Shown here: in pieces, positions 24,451 through 33,718 of the stretch
Layout: each line of letters opens with the position of its first letter
Position numbering within the stretch: the first letter of the stretch is position 1
NCBI GenBank assembly: GCA_910574805.1
Contig: CAJTCV010000013.1
Coordinates: 1-64,000 of the forward strand
DNA: 64,000 nt
Direction of reading: 5' to 3'
Origin: Lachnospiraceae bacterium
GTDB lineage: Bacteria; Bacillota; Clostridia; Lachnospirales; Lachnospiraceae
Program-made: the position numbers and the translations under genes
The notes under the pieces: generated by a model
Told to the model about the DNA's origin: nothing
The model's input: the letters and a program-made list of their open reading frames with translations, nothing else
Databases searched by the model: none

Positions 24451-25209
24451 TCAATCCTTCAGCAAAAGCCCCACCGGGCAGTGATCGCTCCCCGTCTGCT
24501 CTGCATAAATCAGGCTGTCCTGAATATGCCCTTCATACCCCTCGGACACCAGAAAATAATCGATCCGCCAGCCGGCATTCTTCTCCCTGGCCTTAAAGCG
24601 GTACGACCACCAGCTGTATGCGTCCGTCCGGTCCGGATACAGATACCGGAAAGAGTCCACAAAACCGGAAGCCAGAAGCTCCCTCATCTTCCCCCGCTCC
24701 TCATCGGAAAATCCTGCATTTTCCCGGTTGGACTTCGGATTCTTCAGGTCAATCTCCTCTTTTGCCACATTAAAATCTCCGGTCACAATGACCGGCTTTT
24801 TCTCCTTCAGCCCTCCAAGGTACGCCCGGAAATCATCCTCCCACTCCATCCGGTAATCAATGCGCGCCAGCCCGTTCTGGGCGTTGGGCACATAGACGTT
24901 GACCAGGCAGAAGTCCGGATATTCCAGCGTTAAAGCCCGGCCTTCCGTATTATGCCGGTCAAGCCCCAGGTCCAGGGATACAGACAGCGGCGTCTCTTTC
25001 GTCAGCACGGCCGTCCCGGAATATCCCTTTTTCACCGCACTGTTCCAGTACACCTCATAGCCCGGAAACACAAAATCTGCCTGCTCCGGCTGCATCTTCG
25101 TCTCCTGAACACACAGAATATCCGGGGCCTCCTTCTCCAGAAAATCCAGAAATCCTTTCTTCATACAGGCGCGCAGCCCGTTGACATTCCAGGAACACAG
25201 TTTTTTCAT
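24451..25209 (-). CDS. xth: Exodeoxyribonuclease III (AP endonuclease)
   Basis: 252 residues, the usual length of ExoIII/APE1-type enzymes that incise abasic DNA in base excision repair. Motifs: SWNVNGLRA (metal-site Asn), CVQETKM (catalytic Glu), YVPNAQ, TGDFNVA (Asp/Asn), WRIDYFLVS and the final SDHCPVGL (Asp-His). The start codon overlaps the stop of a remnant frame (ATGA). Confidence 0.96.
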   Translation of the reverse strand: MKKLCSWNVNGLRACMKKGFLDFLEKEAPDILCVQETKMQPEQADFVFPGYEVYWNSAVKKGYSGTAVLTKETPLSVSLDLGLDRHNTEGRALTLEYPDFCLVNVYVPNAQNGLARIDYRMEWEDDFRAYLGGLKEKKPVIVTGDFNVAKEEIDLKNPKSNRENAGFSDEERGKMRELLASGFVDSFRYLYPDRTDAYSWWSYRFKAREKNAGWRIDYFLVSEGYEGHIQDSLIYAEQTGSDHCPVGLLLKD

Positions 25210-25349
25210 CCTCTACCTCCTGCAAATTCCTTCACAATCTCGATCCTGCCGACAATGTGCCGGTTAAATTCCTCCAGTTCCTCCGCCGGAATCCAGTATT
25301 CCTGATGATACACGTCCCCCACCGTCTGTACCTCATACCCTGTCCGCAA
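25206..25349 (-). pseudogene. C-terminal remnant upstream of xth
   Basis: A 47-codon frame without a usable start ends TGA at 25206, overlapping the xth ATG. It reads GYEVQTVGDVYHQEYWIPAEELEEFNRHIVGRIEIVKEF and has strong coding character and an AGGAGG inside its 3' end that serves xth. It looks like the tail of an unidentified gene whose front was lost next to rnpB, or which is shifted by a frameshift. Confidence 0.45.
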
Positions 25350-25429
25350 TCACGCAAAACTGCCCCAGTCCCTGCCTGATCTATCCGGCAATCTGACTGC
25401 GGCAGTCACTCTGCACCTTATAAAAAACA

Positions 25430-25775
25430 GCAAGCAGGACGATAAGCCGGGTTATGTCGTTGGACGATCATCTATCTAGGCGTACCGTCACCGGCACGCT
25501 CAAGCGACCTACCTGGAGCTGACGGGCCGCCATATGCTCCTGCTTGGTCTTGCTTCGGATGGGGTTTACATGTGCCCCGCCTGTTACCAGCCGGGCGGTA
25601 GTCTCTTACACTGCCTTTCCACCCTTACCGGCGCTTTTGTCGCTCCGGCGGTTTATTTCTGTTGCACTGGCCTTGGAGTCGCCTCCACCGGACGTTATCC
25701 GGCATCCTGCCCTGTGAAGCCCGGACTTTCCTCACCTGATGATTCCATCAGCCGCGATCGTCTGTCTTACTTGCT
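25430..25775 (-). ncRNA. rnpB: RNase P RNA, bacterial type A
   Basis: On the minus strand the conserved core GAGGAAAGTCCGGGC, the GCCGGATAACGTCC region, the GGTAAGGGTGGAAAGG and GAGACTACCGC segments, and the 3' ATAGATGATCGTCC...ACATAACCCGGCTTA are all present. The 5' AGCAAG and 3' CTTGCT ends pair as helix P1, followed by TTTTTT that ends transcription. It processes the 5' ends of tRNA precursors. Boundaries are set from P1 pairing and are accurate to a few bases. Confidence 0.96.
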
Positions 25776-25785
25776 GTATGCTTTT

Positions 25786-25814
25786 ATTTTACCCTATTTT
25801 CTGCTGTTTGTCCA
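25786..25814 (-). promoter_or_regulatory. rnpB promoter inside the PAP2 3' end
   Basis: On the minus strand TGGACA (25809-25814), 17-bp spacer, TAAAAT (25786-25791), about 10 bases before the RNA 5' end. It overlaps the last codons of the PAP2 gene, so those codons do double duty. Confidence 0.75.
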
Positions 25815-26478
25815 CGCAGCGGGCGGTTTTTATTTCCCAAAATTTTCCGCGGCACAGATCCGTCCATGGCCGGCAGCAGCCCGCCGCCAGTATGCCGAAC
25901 AACAGGAACGCGCCCAGCACATCCAGTACCGAATGCTGCCTGGTAAACAGGGTGGACAGAATGATCGCCACAGCGAAGAGCCTTCCGGTCCGGATTCCTC
26001 CCATGGGAAGCTGTCCCTTCTGCAGCTCCAGCGTATACTGAAGCACCAGCGTCACATACACATGCATGCTGGGAAATACGCTCTTCGGCGTATCCACTCC
26101 CTGCACGAACTGCATCAGGCACCCGCTCAGCACAGATGTATCATAGCTGATCCCCTCCCGCAGATCCAGTCCCGTGGGCCACACATAGGAAAGAATGAGA
26201 AATGCATTCATCCCGGCTGTCAGGATCAGCACCGCTCTCCTGTAATCCCGGTCACCGAGATTTCTGGCCGCCAGGACAACGCACACGGCGATATACGGAA
26301 ACCAGCTCAGATATGGATAGATAAATACCGGAAGATACGGGATCCGGCGGTCCAGTCCGCAGAAAATCAGATGGACTGATTCCGGTTCACAGATCTCCAG
26401 ATACAGAAACAGTCCCATATAAACAACAAACCATACCCCAAGAGGTATGAGATATCTTTCTTTAATAAATTTTTTCAT
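25789..26478 (-). CDS. PAP2-superfamily membrane phosphatase
   Basis: 229 residues with about six membrane segments. The PAP2 motifs are PSMHV (residues about 140-144) and the TRQHSVLDVLGAF motif with the catalytic His; the first Lys-rich motif is weak, as in many inositolphosphotransferase-like members. It probably acts on a lipid phosphate such as phosphatidic acid or undecaprenyl-PP, or as an inositol phosphotransferase. GGGAG precedes the ATG. Confidence 0.85.
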   Translation of the reverse strand: MKKFIKERYLIPLGVWFVVYMGLFLYLEICEPESVHLIFCGLDRRIPYLPVFIYPYLSWFPYIAVCVVLAARNLGDRDYRRAVLILTAGMNAFLILSYVWPTGLDLREGISYDTSVLSGCLMQFVQGVDTPKSVFPSMHVYVTLVLQYTLELQKGQLPMGGIRTGRLFAVAIILSTLFTRQHSVLDVLGAFLLFGILAAGCCRPWTDLCRGKFWEIKTARCVDKQQKIG

Positions 26479-26561
26479 AAATTACTCCCATGGCAGGCAA
26501 TGCCCGGACGGAAAAGCCCTGCAGCGTTTCCTCATGGCATCCGGACATCCTGCTGCTTCCG

Positions 26562-26587
26562 GGCGCCGGCAAGGTCAGACCGGCGCC
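26562..26587 (-). terminator. GC-rich hairpin after the nucleoside kinase gene
   Basis: GGCGCCGG (26562-26569) pairs with CCGGCGCC (26580-26587) over a 10-base loop. No T-run follows, so it may stabilise the 3' end rather than terminate. Confidence 0.4.
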
Positions 26588-26602
26588 GTACAGCACTGCA
26601 GC

Positions 26603-28255
26603 TTATACGTTAAAGTAAGATCCTCCGATAAATTCCCTCAGAATGGAATTGTTCGGCACCAGGTTGCTGTCGATTCCCTGGAAATAGTTCAGGAATTTCA
26701 GCAGCCGCTTGGCTTCCAGATATTCGGGCTCTCCCTGACGGATTCCGAACAGCAGCGGCTCCGCATACTGTTTCAGCACAGACAGCTCATAGATCAGCGC
26801 CGAGTTAAACACCACATCCGCGTCTCCCTGATAGGGGAAGATGTTCTCATCCTCTCCCCTCCGGACGGACGGCCACATGGAGATGGTCTTTTTCGCGCTG
26901 GCGCCTCTCGTCCGGGCATCTCTCACCATTCGGCGGATCAGCCGTCCGTCTGTGGTGGCGATCCGGTTGTGCTCGTCAATATTAAGCTGGGTCAGCGCAC
27001 TCAGATAGATCTTGAACTTGTTTTCCTTGGGCAGAGAATGGGACAGTGCATCGTTCAGGCAGTGGATTCCTTCGATGACCAGTACATCATCCGGCCCCAG
27101 CTTCAGAGTATTTCCCTTGTATTCCTTCTTGCCGGTGAGGAAATTAAAGGTGGGCATGGAGACTTCCTCGCCCCGCAGGAGCGCGCTCATCTGATCATTG
27201 AATAATTCGATGTCCATGGCACCCAGGCATTCAAAATTATAATTGCCGTCCTCATCCTTCGGCGTATCCTCCCGCTCCACAAAATAGTTATCCACTGCAA
27301 TGGGATGGGGTCTCAGTCCGTGGGCCAGGAGCTGGATGGACAGTCTGTGGGAGAAGGTCGTCTTGCCCGAGGAAGAAGGCCCGGCAATCATGATCAGCTT
27401 CTTGTCCGGCTGGGAAGCGATCTGTGCCGCAATATTTCCCAGCTCCTTCTCCATGATGGCCTCCTGCGCCAGGATGATATCCCCGATGTTGCCGCAGGCG
27501 ATCTGCTCATTCAGCGCGCCGATGGTAGCGACCTCCAGCACCTCGCTCCAGCTGGTGGAATTTTTGAGTGCCGTAAAGAGCTTGAACTCCGGCCGGAAGG
27601 GGCCGAATGTCTCCGGCGTCTTTGCCGGCGGATATTCCAGTACGAATCCTTCGTCATAGGGGATCAGTTTAAAATATCTCACATAGCCGGTATCCGGCGC
27701 CATATAGCCATAGTAGTAGTCTTCAAATCCGTCCAGCCGGTACACGTTGACGCTGGAACTCCTGCGGAACCGGAACAGCTTTGCCTTGTCCATCATCCCG
27801 TGGCGGGCGAAATTCTCGATGGCGTCCTCCACCGGGATCGTCTCTTTCTCAATGGGAAGCGCAAGCTCCACCAGCTCTTCCATACGCGCCTGTACCTTTT
27901 CCAGAAATGCTTCATCGGGCGTCACATTCCTGCTGGTGCAGTAATAGCCCTCACTGAGGGAAAAATGCACCTTGATCCCGCTGACCGCCTCCATGCCTGC
28001 CACATCGTAAATGGCTTTTAACATGATCAGAACGCCGCTCCGCTTATAAGTCTTATGCCCGTCCTGATGACCGGTGGTCAGAAATTCCACCACGCATTCA
28101 TCCTTCACCTTCCGGAACAGTTCCCGCATCTTGCCGTTTTCCAGCACCAGAATGATATCATGAGGATAATTCTTCTGATACTCCTTCGCCAGCTCCAGAT
28201 AAGTCGTGCCGTTCGGCACCTCTCTTTTCTTCCCTTCCACAACGATCTGTCTCAT
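26603..28255 (-). CDS. Nucleoside (uridine) kinase with N-terminal TGS-like domain
   Basis: 550 residues. A TGS/ThrRS-like N-terminal part (MRQIVVEGKKREVPNGTTYLELAKEYQ, then a ThrRS second-additional-domain-like region around residues 60-200 with KVHFSLSEGYYC) is fused to a uridine kinase/phosphoribulokinase P-loop domain with IAGPSSSGKTTFSHRL near residue 290 and VIEGIHCLND. This architecture is common in Firmicutes and predicted to phosphorylate uridine/cytidine. It lies directly downstream of the Nif3-like gene. Confidence 0.9.
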   Translation of the reverse strand: MRQIVVEGKKREVPNGTTYLELAKEYQKNYPHDIILVLENGKMRELFRKVKDECVVEFLTTGHQDGHKTYKRSGVLIMLKAIYDVAGMEAVSGIKVHFSLSEGYYCTSRNVTPDEAFLEKVQARMEELVELALPIEKETIPVEDAIENFARHGMMDKAKLFRFRRSSSVNVYRLDGFEDYYYGYMAPDTGYVRYFKLIPYDEGFVLEYPPAKTPETFGPFRPEFKLFTALKNSTSWSEVLEVATIGALNEQIACGNIGDIILAQEAIMEKELGNIAAQIASQPDKKLIMIAGPSSSGKTTFSHRLSIQLLAHGLRPHPIAVDNYFVEREDTPKDEDGNYNFECLGAMDIELFNDQMSALLRGEEVSMPTFNFLTGKKEYKGNTLKLGPDDVLVIEGIHCLNDALSHSLPKENKFKIYLSALTQLNIDEHNRIATTDGRLIRRMVRDARTRGASAKKTISMWPSVRRGEDENIFPYQGDADVVFNSALIYELSVLKQYAEPLLFGIRQGEPEYLEAKRLLKFLNYFQGIDSNLVPNNSILREFIGGSYFNV

Positions 28256-28274
28256 ATGTAGACCCCCTTTTCTG

Positions 28275-29045
28275 TCAGATCACAGTAAACGGATGCTTTA
28301 CGGGAACACATTCCATCCGGACCCCGGTCAGCACCTTTTCCAGATATGCCCTCACATCGTCCATAAAGATATGCTCAATGCCGTAATGTCCCGCATCGAT
28401 GATGCAAAGACCCTGATCCACCGCGTCGATCCCTGTATGATGATCAATATCCCCTGTGATATACACATCGCACCCGAAACGAAGTGCTTCCTTCATGGTA
28501 CTCTTCCCCGCCCCCGGGCAGATGGCGGCAGAATATACCTGCCGGTCCCGCGGGCCGAACAGCCGGACATCAGGGATCCGGAAGGTCTCCTTTACCAGCA
28601 GAGCGCATTCCTCCAGCGTCATACGCTTCGGCAGGATACCGACCCGGCCGATCCCTTCGCCGTCCTTTACCTCCTCCAGCACTGTACACTGCTGCAGATT
28701 CAGAAGCCCTGCGGCCAGATCAGCCATCCCTCTGGTGTCATAGTTCGTATGCATTGCATAATATGAGATATCATGCCGTATCAGAGAGATGAGCCGCCTT
28801 CCGGTCATGTCCTCATCTGTCACCCGTCTGATGGGAGAGAAGATCATGGGATGATGGGTGATCAGCATATCCGCCTCCCCTTCCACCGCCGTACGGATCA
28901 CCTCGTCGGTGGCGTCCAGCGCCAGAAGGACCTTCTTCACTTCCTTATCCCTCCGGCCGGCCAGCAGTCCCACATTGTCCCAGTCACAGGCATATTCCGG
29001 AGAATATTCCAGCTCGATCAGCGTACATATATCACTGCATTTCAT
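28275..29045 (-). CDS. Nif3-like dinuclear metal centre protein
   Basis: 256 residues. EYACDWDNVGLLAG at the start, LITHHPMIFSPIRRVTDED, MHTNYDTRGMADLAA and DIDHHTGIDAVDQG carry the conserved His/Asp ligands of the NIF3 (GTP cyclohydrolase I type 2-like) hexamer. The substrate is unknown. ATG 29045 has AGGAAAGGAGG upstream and starts just after the trmK stop, the usual pairing in Firmicutes. Confidence 0.93.
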   Translation of the reverse strand: MKCSDICTLIELEYSPEYACDWDNVGLLAGRRDKEVKKVLLALDATDEVIRTAVEGEADMLITHHPMIFSPIRRVTDEDMTGRRLISLIRHDISYYAMHTNYDTRGMADLAAGLLNLQQCTVLEEVKDGEGIGRVGILPKRMTLEECALLVKETFRIPDVRLFGPRDRQVYSAAICPGAGKSTMKEALRFGCDVYITGDIDHHTGIDAVDQGLCIIDAGHYGIEHIFMDDVRAYLEKVLTGVRMECVPVKHPFTVI

Positions 29046-29067
29046 CAAAGAGATGCCTCCTTTCCTG

Positions 29068-29769
29068 TCAGTCACAGATCTTTGCCGCATCTGACAACAT
29101 ACAGCCTGTCATTTTCATACTTTCTTTTATTTCCTGTGCCCGCGCCGTATCCTCTTTTCCATTTGCCTCCAGCTTCAGAAGAATCCTCTGTCCTTCCTGG
29201 AGCTTCGTCTCCAGATACGACCGCAGTACCTCCGGCGACCGCTGCACCTCTGCTTTCCCGTAATACAGCTCCGCCTGTTCCATCCGGCGCTCCTGTCCGC
29301 GGACCGCCCGCATCATGGGATAGTATTTCCCGTCCTCTTCCACCAGTTCTTCCGTCTCCACCCGGTATCCGTGCTTCTGAAGCCAGTCCCGTACTCTGTA
29401 AACATCCGACTGAGGCTGGAGAATCAGCTCCTCCACCCCGGAAAGATGCGGGATTCCCTCTGTCAGGATCCGCAGGATCAGCATCCCGCCCATGCCGGCG
29501 ATCAACACAGTGTCCGCATCCTCCGCCCCCAACTCCCGGAGCCCGTCTGACAGGCGCGTCTCAATATATGTAGCAAGCCCTGCCTCCCGAATATGCGCTT
29601 CGGCACGGGCAAGCGGTCCCCGGTTCACATCCATGGCAATGGCCGAGGGGATCTTCCCCGCCTGCACCAGTGCGATGGGGATATAACCGTGGTCTGTTCC
29701 CACATCTGCCAGCCGGTTCCCCTCTGTCACCAGCGAGGCCAGCTTCTGCATCCTCCTGGACAACTGCAT
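29068..29769 (-). CDS. trmK: tRNA (adenine22-N1)-methyltransferase
   Basis: 233 residues. The Rossmann-type SAM motif LADVGTDHGYIPIALV and the IAGMGGMLILRIL motif identify TrmK, which methylates N1 of A22 in some tRNAs of Gram-positive bacteria. A C-terminal coiled coil is present as in the family. It is placed between rpoD and nif3, 10 bases after rpoD. Confidence 0.94.
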   Translation of the reverse strand: MQLSRRMQKLASLVTEGNRLADVGTDHGYIPIALVQAGKIPSAIAMDVNRGPLARAEAHIREAGLATYIETRLSDGLRELGAEDADTVLIAGMGGMLILRILTEGIPHLSGVEELILQPQSDVYRVRDWLQKHGYRVETEELVEEDGKYYPMMRAVRGQERRMEQAELYYGKAEVQRSPEVLRSYLETKLQEGQRILLKLEANGKEDTARAQEIKESMKMTGCMLSDAAKICD

Positions 29770-29779
29770 GGCTCCGCCC

Positions 29780-30901
29780 CTAGTCCAGGAAGTCCTTGAG
29801 CTTCCGGCTTCTGCTGGGATGACGGAGTTTGCGCAGCGCCTTCGCCTCGATCTGGCGGATCCGCTCCCTGGTCACGTTGAACTCCTTGCCCACTTCCTCC
29901 AGGGTCCTCGCACGCCCGTCATCCAGCCCGAAACGCAGGCGGAGTACCTTCTGTTCTCTCTCGGTCAGAGTCCCCAGGACCTCCACCAGCTGCTCCTTCA
30001 GAAGCGTGAAGGCAGCAGCCTCCGCCGGCACCGGTACATTGTCATCCTGGATAAAATCTCCCAGATGGCTGTCCTCTTCCTCTCCGATGGGGGTCTCCAG
30101 AGATACCGGTTCCTGGGAGATCTTCAGAATCTCACGGACCCGCTCCACCGGCATGTTCATCTCCTCGGCAATCTCCTCGGGCTGCGGTTCTCTCCCCAGC
30201 TCCTGCAGAAGCTGCCTGGATACCCGAATCAGCTTGTTGATCGTCTCTACCATATGCACCGGGATACGGATCGTACGCGCCTGATCCGCAATGGCTCTTG
30301 TAATCGCCTGACGGATCCACCAGGTGGCATAGGTGCTGAACTTATAACCCTTCCGGTAATCAAATTTTTCCACTGCCTTGATAAGCCCCAGATTCCCCTC
30401 CTGGATCAGATCCAGAAAGAGCATCCCGCGCCCCACATATCTCTTGGCGATGCTGACCACAAGGCGGAGGTTCGCCTCTGCCAGACGTTTCTTGGCTTCC
30501 TCATCTCCAAGCTCCATCCGCTTCGCCAGATCAATCTCTTCTTCCGCACTCAGAAGGGGAACCTTGCCAATCTCCTTCAGATACATACGGACCGGATCTT
30601 CGATGCTGACGCCATCGGGTACGGACAGATCGATCTGCTCCACATCCACATCGTCATCGTCGGTGAGGATGATATTGCTGTCATCATCATCGTCCGTGAT
30701 CCGGAGCACATCGATATTATTCTGTTCCAGAAAATCCAGGATCTTCTCGAACTTTTCCGCATCCAGTTCCATATCATTGAAAAAGTCGCTGATCTCCTGG
30801 TATTCCAGGACATTCTTCTTCTTCTTGGCGATCGAGAGCAGCTCTTTCAATTTGTCACTGAATTTCACTACATTTTCTTCCATACTGGTTCTTCCTTCCA
30901 T
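29780..30901 (-). CDS. rpoD: Primary sigma factor RpoD (SigA)
   Basis: 373 residues, as in other Firmicutes. Region 1.1 is acidic; region 1.2 [11 protein letters not shown], region 2 [12 protein letters not shown]...[39 protein letters not shown], and region 4 [16 protein letters not shown]-like ending [26 protein letters not shown] are complete. It recognises TTGACA/TATAAT promoters. It is part of the dgt-dnaG-rpoD-trmK-nif3 macromolecular synthesis cluster. Confidence 0.98.
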   Translation of the reverse strand: MEGRTSMEENVVKFSDKLKELLSIAKKKKNVLEYQEISDFFNDMELDAEKFEKILDFLEQNNIDVLRITDDDDDSNIILTDDDDVDVEQIDLSVPDGVSIEDPVRMYLKEIGKVPLLSAEEEIDLAKRMELGDEEAKKRLAEANLRLVVSIAKRYVGRGMLFLDLIQEGNLGLIKAVEKFDYRKGYKFSTYATWWIRQAITRAIADQARTIRIPVHMVETINKLIRVSRQLLQELGREPQPEEIAEEMNMPVERVREILKISQEPVSLETPIGEEEDSHLGDFIQDDNVPVPAEAAAFTLLKEQLVEVLGTLTEREQKVLRLRFGLDDGRARTLEEVGKEFNVTRERIRQIEAKALRKLRHPSRSRKLKDFLD

Positions 30902-30920
30902 AATTGTTCATATTTTATCC

Positions 30921-32693
30921 TTAATCCAAAGAAATATGCAATTTCTCAATTTCCCGGCGTTTCTGCACGATCTTCCGGAGCATTTCCATGTCTTCAGGGT
31001 CTCTGTGGGCGGTCTGCCAGGCAATATAATTCTGTTTTACCCGAAGAATCGTCTCCTGAAGCGCCTTTTCCTCTTCTTCTCTGCCGGACAATGCCTGGAT
31101 CGTATCCTGGAGCATGGCTGCCACCTGCTTCTGCTCTTCTTCCTCCGTGAAATACTGGAACAAAGACGCAGGATTCAGACGCCCCCCTGCCTGCTGCTCC
31201 TCCAGAAGCTCCGCCACGCGCCTGCACAGCGGATCTGTAAATTCCTCCGGCTCCACATATTTCCGGACATTCCGGAACATACGTTCTCCGGAGCTCATCC
31301 AGGTGATCAGAAGACGCTGGGCGCGGAGCGTACTGTCCTCCCGCTTTCTTCGCCTCTGTCCCGACGGAGCCGGCTCGGGCGCCGCTCTTTTCATCAGACC
31401 GCCGGTCTTCTCGCCCACCTGCCGGACCATGCCCTCCAGCTGTCCCTGAGACAGTCCGTACCGCTTTGCCGCTGCTGCCGTATAGCTGTCCCTCTCGATG
31501 CCCTGCTCAAACTCCAGAAGCTTCCCCGACAGAGCCCGGAAAAATGCGGTCCGGCTCTGGGGCTCTCCCATATCGTACTGCCGTTCCAGAACCCCAAGTT
31601 CAAAGGAAAAGCTGCTCTCCGCCTGATCCATGCGCTCCTGGAAGCGTTCGGCGCCCTCTGCTTTCAGGAACTCATCCGGATCCTTGTAAGGCTCCATATG
31701 GATGATCCGGGCCGTCAGCCCCGCCTCTTTCAGGATCGGAATCGCCCGGAGCGCCGCTTTCACTCCCGCCTCATCGCTGTCATAGGTCAGCAGCACCTCG
31801 TTGGTATAACGCTTCAGAATCGAGGACTGCTGCGTCGTAAAAGCAGTCCCCAGAGACGCCACAGCCTGAGAAAAGCCCGCCTGATGCATGGCGATCACGT
31901 CCATATATCCTTCACAGAGGATCATATTGGGCTTCCGGCTCATACGCGCCAGATTCAATCCGTAGAGGTTCCTGCTCTTATCGAAGACCCGGGTCTCCGG
32001 AGAATTCAGATACTTGGGCTTTCCATCTCCCATGACTCTGCCGCCGAAGCCGATGACACGGTTATGAATATCCATAATCGGAAAAATAACGCGGTTCCAG
32101 AACTTGTCATACATGCCCCGCTTCTCATCCACCTGCATCAGCCCGGACTCCTTCAGTATCTGGTCCCCGTAGCCTTTGCTCTTTAGATACTGATACAGGC
32201 TGCTGCGTCTGTCCGCATAGCCCAGTCCGAATTTTTTCATCGTCTCCTGATCCAGCCTTCGTCCCAGCAGGTAATCCATGCCCTGCTTTCCCGCCGGCTG
32301 CCGCAGAATATAATAATAGTAGCTCGCCGCAAGCCTGTTCATCTCCATAATCTGCGCTTTCAGATCTGCCTGCTGCCTCGCTTCCCTGGAATTGTCCTGC
32401 TCCGGAAGCGCGACTCCCGCCCGGTCTGCCAGCACCCGCACCGCCTCCGGAAAGGTCAGATTCTCATATTCCATGACGAACTTGAAGACATCCCCTCCCG
32501 CACCGCAGCTGAAACAGCGGTAGATCTGCCGGGGCGGATTCACCGACATGGAAGGATTGCGGTCATTATGGAACGGGCAGACCCCCACATAATTGCTGCC
32601 CTTTCGCTGCAGTTTGATATATCCTGAGATCACATCCACGATCTCACTTCTGGAACGGATCTCTTCCACAAGCTCCTGCGAATAAAAACTCAT
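30921..32693 (-). CDS. dnaG: DNA primase DnaG
   Basis: 590 residues. N-terminal zinc finger GVCPFHNDRNPSMSV...YRCFSCGAGGDVFKF (CxxH...CxxC), RNA polymerase core with TOPRIM motifs ILCEGYMDVIAMHQAG and LTYDSDEAG, and a helical C-terminal domain for the DnaB helicase. It makes RNA primers for replication. ATG 32693 with AGGTG upstream matches the family start MSFYSQELVEEIRSRSEIVDVI; the longer frame overlaps dgt. Confidence 0.97.
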   Translation of the reverse strand: MSFYSQELVEEIRSRSEIVDVISGYIKLQRKGSNYVGVCPFHNDRNPSMSVNPPRQIYRCFSCGAGGDVFKFVMEYENLTFPEAVRVLADRAGVALPEQDNSREARQQADLKAQIMEMNRLAASYYYYILRQPAGKQGMDYLLGRRLDQETMKKFGLGYADRRSSLYQYLKSKGYGDQILKESGLMQVDEKRGMYDKFWNRVIFPIMDIHNRVIGFGGRVMGDGKPKYLNSPETRVFDKSRNLYGLNLARMSRKPNMILCEGYMDVIAMHQAGFSQAVASLGTAFTTQQSSILKRYTNEVLLTYDSDEAGVKAALRAIPILKEAGLTARIIHMEPYKDPDEFLKAEGAERFQERMDQAESSFSFELGVLERQYDMGEPQSRTAFFRALSGKLLEFEQGIERDSYTAAAAKRYGLSQGQLEGMVRQVGEKTGGLMKRAAPEPAPSGQRRRKREDSTLRAQRLLITWMSSGERMFRNVRKYVEPEEFTDPLCRRVAELLEEQQAGGRLNPASLFQYFTEEEEQKQVAAMLQDTIQALSGREEEEKALQETILRVKQNYIAWQTAHRDPEDMEMLRKIVQKRREIEKLHISLD

Positions 32694-32710
32694 GTCACAC
32701 CTGATTCCTG

Positions 32711-33718
32711 TCAAGATTTCCAGGAATCCGGAATAAAGAATTCCTGAAATTTGGATATGGCATACTGGTCCGTCATCCCCGCGATATAGTCGCTGACACT
32801 CCGTTCCTGGGTCTCCCCGGACTGCCACATCCGTTCCACATATTCCTTGGGCAGAAGCTCCGGATGGTCCATATAATAATGAAACAGCTCCTTCACGATA
32901 TTCTGTGCCTTCTGCTCCTCCCCTTTTGCCTTGGGATTGGTATATACATTATCAAACATAAATCTACGCATCCCCATGAATGCATATTCCACATCCTCGG
33001 ACATCCGGATCATCTTTCTGTCCAGACTCTGGTCCACAATATCATGGATCATGGTGTTCAGCCGCTCCCTGGTGGAATGCCCCAGGATATCCGTATATGC
33101 CCTCGGAAGATCCCGCTCCCGGATGATGCCTCCCCGGATGGCGTCGTCCACATCATGGTTGATATACGCGATCTTGTCCGAATACCGGACGATCACGCCC
33201 TCCAGTGTCGCCGCCTTTCCGGTCATCTGATGGTTCCGTATCCCGTCCCGCACCTCCCAGGTCAGGTTCAGACCTCTGCCGCCTTTCTCCAGCCGTTCCA
33301 CAATCCGTACACTCTGTATGTAATGGGCGAACCCTTCGCTGCACACCTCATTGAGCGCCCGTTCTCCGGCATGTCCAAAGGGCGTATGCCCCAAGTCATG
33401 CCCAAGAGCGATCGCCTCCGTCAGATCCTCATTCAGCCGAAGCGCCCTTGCAATGGTCCTGGCATTCTGCGCCACCTCCAGCGTATGGGTCAGGCGGGTC
33501 CGGTAATGATCCCCTTTGGGCGTCAGAAATACCTGCGTCTTATGCTTCAGCCGCCGGAACGCCTTGCAGTGCAGGATCCGATCCCGGTCCCTCTGATAGA
33601 CCGGACGGATATCGCAGGGCGGTTCGTCCCGGTCTCTGCCCCTGGAATCCCGGCTGAAAGCTGCATAAGGACTTAAAAATTCCAGTTCCCATTTCTCTGT
33701 CTTTTCCCGAATGGTCAT
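32711..33718 (-). CDS. dgt: Deoxyguanosinetriphosphate triphosphohydrolase-like protein
   Basis: 335 residues. HD-domain dNTPase motifs: FRRLKHKTQVFLTPKGDHYRTRLTHTLEVAQ, ALGHDLGHTPFGHAGE (HD pair), GIRNHQ and YSDKIAYINHDVDDA. It cleaves dNTPs to nucleoside and triphosphate. ATG 33718 follows GGGAGAGAGG and overlaps the DUF5662 stop by four bases. Confidence 0.95.
   Translation of the reverse strand: MTIREKTEKWELEFLSPYAAFSRDSRGRDRDEPPCDIRPVYQRDRDRILHCKAFRRLKHKTQVFLTPKGDHYRTRLTHTLEVAQNARTIARALRLNEDLTEAIALGHDLGHTPFGHAGERALNEVCSEGFAHYIQSVRIVERLEKGGRGLNLTWEVRDGIRNHQMTGKAATLEGVIVRYSDKIAYINHDVDDAIRGGIIRERDLPRAYTDILGHSTRERLNTMIHDIVDQSLDRKMIRMSEDVEYAFMGMRRFMFDNVYTNPKAKGEEQKAQNIVKELFHYYMDHPELLPKEYVERMWQSGETQERSVSDYIAGMTDQYAISKFQEFFIPDSWKS

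Noticed and set aside
25534-26379. 281-codon plus-strand frame
   Set aside because: It runs over RNase P RNA and the antisense of PAP2; the RNA signature is unmistakable.
26480-26602. tRNA gene
   Set aside because: GC-rich hairpins but no TTCGANTC arm or cloverleaf; no tRNA was found anywhere in the window.
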